Assembly (NCBI GenBank): GCA_035458865.1
Contig: DATHYZ010000166.1
Location: 1 to 9,071 of the forward strand
DNA: 9,071 bases
Origin: DATHYZ01 sp035458865
Lineage (GTDB): Bacteria; Chloroflexota; Limnocylindria; Limnocylindrales; CSP1-4
Direction: 5' to 3'
Shown piece after piece: positions 5,886-9,071 of the stretch. The stretch's first letter is position 1. Each line of letters opens with the position of its first letter. Made by a program: the position numbers and the translations under genes. The notes beneath the pieces were generated by a model. The model was not told the DNA's origin and did not search any database. It saw only the letters and a list, made by a program, of their open reading frames with translations.

Positions 5886-6427
5886 GCGGCCCCCAGGCCC
5901 TCCGGTATCGCCGTCCGGTCGAGGCCGACCACGCGTTCGTCGTGGGCCGCGTCGATGGCTGGTGGGGCGGTCGACGACTCCACGACCTCCTCCCTCGGCT
6001 CTGGTTCCAGCACTTCACCGGTACGTCCTGGATCGCCGAGGCCCCGGACGGCCGGACCGTCGGATTCCTCGTCGGGTTCGTCTCGCCGGATCATCCCGAC
6101 GTCGCCTACGTCCACATGATCGCGACGGACCCCGGCCTCCGGCGACAGGGCATCGCCCGCGAGCTGTACCGGCGCTTCTTCGACGACGTCGCGGCGCGTG
6201 GCGCCAGGACGATCCGGGCGATCACCTGGCCGGGCAACCGGGTGTCGGTGGAGTTCCATCGGGCCATGGGCTTCAGCCCGGTGACGGGCCCCGGGACGGT
6301 GCCCGCCTGGGGCTCGCCGGCGTTCCTCGACTACGACGCCCCGGACGAGGACCGGACGGTCTTCGAGCTGCGCCTCGATGCGGCCGGGCGCCCGTCGAGC
6401 GCCGGCCAGGCGCCCGTCGAGCGCTAG
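5867..6427 (+). CDS. GNAT family N-acetyltransferase
   Basis: A 186-residue cytosolic enzyme of the GNAT superfamily (PF00583), transferring acetyl from acetyl-CoA to an amine on an unknown substrate. Strand 1 is LRYRRPVEADHAF (12-24). Motif A is VHMIATDPGLRRQGIAREL (82-100), where RRQGIA (92-97) binds the acetyl-CoA pyrophosphate. Motif B is WPGNRVSVEFHRAMGF (121-136), the usual C-terminal helix-turn of the fold. A C-terminal part (137-186) has DYDAPDEDRTVFELRL. The start is uncertain. GTG 5867 gives a 19-base overlap with the membrane protein gene. CTG 5882 gives a 4-base CTGA overlap and has GGGGAG 7 bases upstream, the better ribosome binding site. Later starts would remove strand 1. The C-terminal 13 residues come from an out-of-frame duplication, and the stop overlaps that of the convergent gene. 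Confidence 0.88.
   Translation: MGSGALSGPQALRYRRPVEADHAFVVGRVDGWWGGRRLHDLLPRLWFQHFTGTSWIAEAPDGRTVGFLVGFVSPDHPDVAYVHMIATDPGLRRQGIARELYRRFFDDVAARGARTIRAITWPGNRVSVEFHRAMGFSPVTGPGTVPAWGSPAFLDYDAPDEDRTVFELRLDAAGRPSSAGQAPVER
5869..5885 (+). promoter_or_regulatory. Ribosome binding site and CTGA overlap that may decide the acetyltransferase start
   Basis: GGGGAG (5869-5874) lies inside the end of the membrane protein gene, 7 bases before CTG 5882. That CTG shares two bases with the TGA stop at 5883-5885, the same geometry as the common ATGA overlap. The alternative GTG at 5867 overlaps this site and has no good binding site of its own. Confidence 0.45.
6387..6424. repeat. Out-of-frame direct repeat at the acetyltransferase 3' end
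   Basis: The 16-base sequence GGCGCCCGTCGAGCGC occurs at 6387-6402 and again at 6409-6424, a period of 22 bases with a 6-base spacer. Because 22 is not a multiple of three, the copies are read in different frames: the first around RPSSA, the second as APVER followed by the stop codon. It looks like a small tandem duplication. Confidence 0.85.
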
Positions 6428-7731
6428 CGGGACCCGTCCGCGGCGACCAGCTCCGCGGCGATGCTGTCCGGCGTGAACGGCTCGCGGAACAGGCGCCGGA
6501 ATCGCCCGACGCGATCGCCGTCGGGCGCGGCCGCCACCCAGCGCTCGAGGAGCGAACGGCCCTCGTGATAGACGTGGATGTAGGTCCGCCAGCGCGGGTC
6601 CTCGATGAACCGCAGGGTCGCCTCCGCCCGCTCGCGCGGGAGCCGGCCGGCGCGCATCAACAGCTCGAGGACGGTGTCATGGTCCGACCCGTCGACCCAG
6701 CGGGCGAGGGCCGCGTCGACGGCGACCTCGCGGAGCCGCTCCCGGAGCGGCGCGATGGCCAGGGCGAGCTCGGCGGCTTCCCTGGCGGACCGGGCGTCGG
6801 ACGCCGCGGGCACACCGACCCGCTCCATGAGGTCCGCCAGGAGGTCGGCGCGCTCCCGGGGCGGCAGGAGGATGTCAGGGCCCAGGTCTGCGAGCCCCTC
6901 GGAGATGACGGCGGCCGGGGTCAGGAGGACGGCGGCGGTCATCTCGACCCGCCCGAGACCCTCCACGAGCTCGGCCTCCTTGGTGGCCGCCTCGAGGTGA
7001 TGGCCGGCGTACGTCTCGTGGGCCAGGGTCGGGAGCAGGGCCGGGGCGCGGATCGGCAGGTCCACGTTGAGGTCGACCCGGGAACGCCCACCGCCATCGA
7101 ACCAGTGATAGCCCGACCAGGGCTGATCGCGGACCAGCCCGAGGCGGACCGACTCCCCGGCGGGGAGGCCGAAGGCGGTCGCGGCGCGGGTCCGCAGTAC
7201 CTCGGTGACGATGTCGACCGCCTCCCGGACCCGGTCCCCGGGGATGGTGACCTGCTGGTCCCAGGCGCTCAGCCGATCGGCGATCGGTCCGTCGTCGGGC
7301 AGGAGGTCGGCGAGCTCGGAGGCCGCGTCGTCGAAGTAGGCGGCGCCACGCGGCCGGGGCTCGATCCCGAAGGACCGCCGGACCTGCTCGAGGTACGGGA
7401 CCGGCTCCCCGTCGAGCACCGCCAGGCGGGCCGCCATGGCCCCGACCTGCCCACCCAGCCAGGCGCGCCGGTCGGGCTCCGGGACGGTGGCGTCGAGTCG
7501 GCCCAGGAGGTCGTCGGCTTGGCTCCGGAGCCTGGCCAGCGACGGCGGCTGCTCCATGTCGACCCGTGCCTTGAGATCGGCTGGGCCCGTGTACGCGTCC
7601 AGGATCCCCGGGTCGCGCAGATCGAGGCGGAGGGCCAGCAGCAGAGCCTCGGCAGCGACGATGTCCGGCTCCGGCACGGTGCGGTCGCCGCCCATCGCCG
7701 GCACCCGGGCCCGCCCGGTCTGGCCGGTCAC
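6424..7731 (-). CDS. DUF885-like putative zinc metallopeptidase
   Basis: A 435-residue, mostly helical, apparently cytosolic protein without signal peptide or membrane helix. Counted from GTG 7731, the motif LAHETYAGHHLEAATKE (H238, E239, H244, H245) followed by ISEGLAD (E278) fits the HExxPGHH...EG pattern of the DUF885 family (PF05960), proposed gluzincin-type metallopeptidases. Here Ala replaces the usual Pro, and the protein is shorter than the 550-600 residues typical of that family. A carboxypeptidase-like role is inference. The start is uncertain: GTG 7731 forms a GTGA overlap with the upstream stop and suggests coupling, while ATG 7695 or GTG 7680 would give 12 or 17 fewer residues; none has a strong ribosome binding site. 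It is the last gene of a three-gene operon, and its TAG overlaps the stop of the convergent acetyltransferase. Confidence 0.7.
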   Translation of the reverse strand: MTGQTGRARVPAMGGDRTVPEPDIVAAEALLLALRLDLRDPGILDAYTGPADLKARVDMEQPPSLARLRSQADDLLGRLDATVPEPDRRAWLGGQVGAMAARLAVLDGEPVPYLEQVRRSFGIEPRPRGAAYFDDAASELADLLPDDGPIADRLSAWDQQVTIPGDRVREAVDIVTEVLRTRAATAFGLPAGESVRLGLVRDQPWSGYHWFDGGGRSRVDLNVDLPIRAPALLPTLAHETYAGHHLEAATKEAELVEGLGRVEMTAAVLLTPAAVISEGLADLGPDILLPPRERADLLADLMERVGVPAASDARSAREAAELALAIAPLRERLREVAVDAALARWVDGSDHDTVLELLMRAGRLPRERAEATLRFIEDPRWRTYIHVYHEGRSLLERWVAAAPDGDRVGRFRRLFREPFTPDSIAAELVAADGSR

Positions 7732-8315
7732 CGCTCCATGCGCTCCGGCCGTGGGGCCCGTGGGACGTCGTGCTCGGCATGCTCGGCGGCCTGACGCCGG
7801 GCCTCGCGCAGGCGAGCCTCCATCGCCGGATCGAGCGGGATCGACCGCGCCGAGCCCTGGGCGGTGTGCGCCGACGAGCGGTCGCCGCCGATCGCGGGGT
7901 CCCCGTCCGCCGGCTCCCGGTCCGCCGGCTGCTCGTCCTCGGGTCGCGCGGCCGCGGGGACGGCCCCCATCCCCTGCCCCGGTCCCACGCCCCCCTCCTC
8001 GCCGCGGAACGGCATGCCCTGGCGCTCGACGGCGTCCAGGCTCATCCGCAGCGCAGAGGTCTTCTGCGCGGCGACCTCGCGGACGTAGATGGCCTCCTCG
8101 TCGGCCGTCATCCGCCGGCCGCGGACGATGTCCTTGGGCTTGCCGACCATCAGCCAGGCGAGGTGGTAGCGATCCATCGTCCCCCAGGCCCGGGCGAGGA
8201 GGTCGTCCGAGAGCTGGAGCCAGGTCCGCAGCGCGTCGAGGTCGGGCCGGGCCTGGAGACGCTCGCCCTCGTTGACGAGCTGGCGGGTGCGTGCGATGAG
8301 CTCGTCCCGGGTCAT
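7728..8315 (-). CDS. Unknown protein with helical N-terminus and disordered C-terminus
   Basis: A 195-residue protein I do not recognise. Residues 1 to about 100 are predicted helical with several tryptophans (LRTWLQL, RAWGTMDRYHLAWLMVGKPKD) and a second helix pair around RRMTADEEAIYVREVAAQKTSALRM, so a real folded domain is likely. From about 103 on it is Gly/Pro/Ala/Glu/Asp-rich and probably disordered, including an in-frame 15-base duplication (7905-7915 and 7920-7930 share GTCCGCCGGCT) that gives PADRE and PADGD. A charged helix (about 163-180) lies near the end. No cysteine, signal peptide or membrane segment is present. ATG 8315 overlaps the aminotransferase stop as ATGA, and its own stop overlaps the next start as GTGA, so it is translationally coupled on both sides. 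Confidence 0.72.
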   Translation of the reverse strand: MTRDELIARTRQLVNEGERLQARPDLDALRTWLQLSDDLLARAWGTMDRYHLAWLMVGKPKDIVRGRRMTADEEAIYVREVAAQKTSALRMSLDAVERQGMPFRGEEGGVGPGQGMGAVPAAARPEDEQPADREPADGDPAIGGDRSSAHTAQGSARSIPLDPAMEARLREARRQAAEHAEHDVPRAPRPERMER

Positions 8316-9071
8316 GGGCGCGGCACGGCTCGTCCGGCCAGGGAGACCTCGTCGATCCAGCGTTCGCGGGCCTCGCGGAGGGCCAGGGTCCGGCGACCCG
8401 CCTCACCCCGCCCGACGGGGCGGCCGTCGAGAGCGACGAGCGGCACGATGCCGGCGACCGTGCTCGAGAGGAAGGCCTCGTCGGCGGCCACGAGATCGTC
8501 GGGGCTGAGGTCCTCGGCGGCGGGCTGGAGCCCCAGGTCCCGGACGCCGGGGTGCTCCAGCAGCCAGGTGCGGGTCGTGCCCGGCAGGATGGCGGCGCCA
8601 AGGGTCGGCGTGAGCAGGCGGTCATCGGCGAGGACGAAGACGTTCGCGCTCGTTGCCTCGCTGACCCGCCCGTCGGTCGTCAGGAACAGGGCGTCGTCCA
8701 CGCCGGCGCGCTCGGCCTCCAGGCGGGCGTACACGTAGTCGGCCCGCGAGGTCGCCTTGATCCCAGCCAGCGGCGACGCGGGGTCGCGGTGCACGTGGCT
8801 CGTCACCGCCCGGATCCCCCGGCGGAGGGTGGCGGTCGGCGTGGGCACGTGCGCCCAGGCCTGGATCGCGACGGTGGCATGGGCGATCTCCCAGCCGGGT
8901 GGCAGCGTCCCGCGCCGCTCCAGGGAGCCGCGACTGACCGTGATCCGCACGGCCGCATCGCCGGGCGCCAGCCGGTGGTCGCCGGGTCCGCTGAGATGCT
9001 CGGCATCCAGGAGCTCCAGCAGGCCGTCCCGGATCACCTCGTCCGGCAGCAGGTGGATGGCCAGCGCGATC
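8312..9071 (-). CDS. Class IV aminotransferase / aminodeoxychorismate lyase-like enzyme (5'-partial)
   Basis: A pyridoxal-phosphate enzyme of fold type IV (PF01063), a family that includes branched-chain aminotransferase, D-amino acid transaminase and 4-amino-4-deoxychorismate lyase. The frame stays open past a GTG at 9037 to the right edge (reading IHLLPDEV), so the N-terminus lies outside the window; perhaps 30-40 residues are missing. Visible motifs in order are AAVRITVSRG, then KATSRADYVYARLEAERAG with the candidate cofactor lysine, DDALFLTTDGRVSEATSANVFVL with the conserved glutamate and Asn, and TPTLGAAILPGTTR, which contacts the cofactor phosphate. About 250 residues are visible. The substrate cannot be told: the lyase of folate synthesis and an amino acid transaminase are both possible. 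The stop overlaps the next start by 4 bases, making it an upstream member of the three-gene operon. Confidence 0.85.
   Translation of the reverse strand, partial: IALAIHLLPDEVIRDGLLELLDAEHLSGPGDHRLAPGDAAVRITVSRGSLERRGTLPPGWEIAHATVAIQAWAHVPTPTATLRRGIRAVTSHVHRDPASPLAGIKATSRADYVYARLEAERAGVDDALFLTTDGRVSEATSANVFVLADDRLLTPTLGAAILPGTTRTWLLEHPGVRDLGLQPAAEDLSPDDLVAADEAFLSSTVAGIVPLVALDGRPVGRGEAGRRTLALREARERWIDEVSLAGRAVPRP

Noticed and set aside
5962..7794. A 610-codon open frame on the plus strand
   Set aside because: It runs out of frame through the acetyltransferase and then antisense through the metallopeptidase, both of which carry clear family motifs. Its product is low-complexity Arg/Gly/Pro sequence typical of noncoding frames in GC-rich DNA.
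7732..8625. In-frame upstream extension of the metallopeptidase to 8625 (733 codons in all)
   Set aside because: The extra part is antisense-free but lies in another frame of the unknown protein and aminotransferase genes, and its composition is Arg/Pro/Gly-rich without motifs. The family-like sequence begins only near 7690.

Overview
This is a GC-rich (roughly 70%) bacterial chromosomal segment, densely coded, with short intergenic gaps (the longest is 157 bases) and frequent 1-4 base gene overlaps. There are no insertion sequences, phage genes, RNA genes or CRISPR repeats. The gene set and the mix of Shine-Dalgarno and apparently leaderless starts fit a high-GC Chloroflexota (for example the Limnocylindria group) or an actinobacterium. 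This assignment is inferred from composition and gene content; no marker gene settles it.

Layout. (1) 3-737, plus: the C-terminal part of a membrane-anchored extracytoplasmic protein of unknown function, cut by the window edge. (2) 738-894: a gap rich in perfect palindromes, leading into 895-2532, plus: a membrane-bound GGDEF-EAL protein with both active sites apparently intact (cyclic-di-GMP turnover). (3) A strong hairpin at 2550-2575 separates it from a leftward block: Bax-inhibitor-1-like membrane protein (2608-3309), PduO-type cobalamin adenosyltransferase (3371-4012), MIP18/DUF59 iron-sulfur assembly factor (4014-4367), DUF433 protein (4457-4783) and an unknown helical protein (4786-5268). 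Transcription probably runs as at least three units: 5268 to 4457, 4367 to 3371 from an extended -10 promoter, and the Bax-inhibitor-1 gene from its own leader. (4) A 65-base divergent promoter region (5269-5333) feeds a rightward pair: a four-helix membrane protein (5334-5885) and an overlapping GNAT acetyltransferase (5867-6427). (5) This pair meets, tail to tail with overlapping stop codons, a leftward three-gene operon with two 4-base overlaps: class IV aminotransferase (cut by the right edge, 8312-9071), an unknown protein (7728-8315) and a DUF885-like putative metallopeptidase (6424-7731).

Most of the window is ordinary housekeeping and signalling content, and I see no convincing novel defence or biosynthetic system. 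The points most worth a second look are at the level of gene architecture: the back-to-back leaderless promoters, the possible CTG start in a CTGA overlap, the 22-base out-of-frame duplication that appears to have created the acetyltransferase stop codon, the palindrome cluster before the cyclic-di-GMP gene, and two uncharacterised gene pairings.
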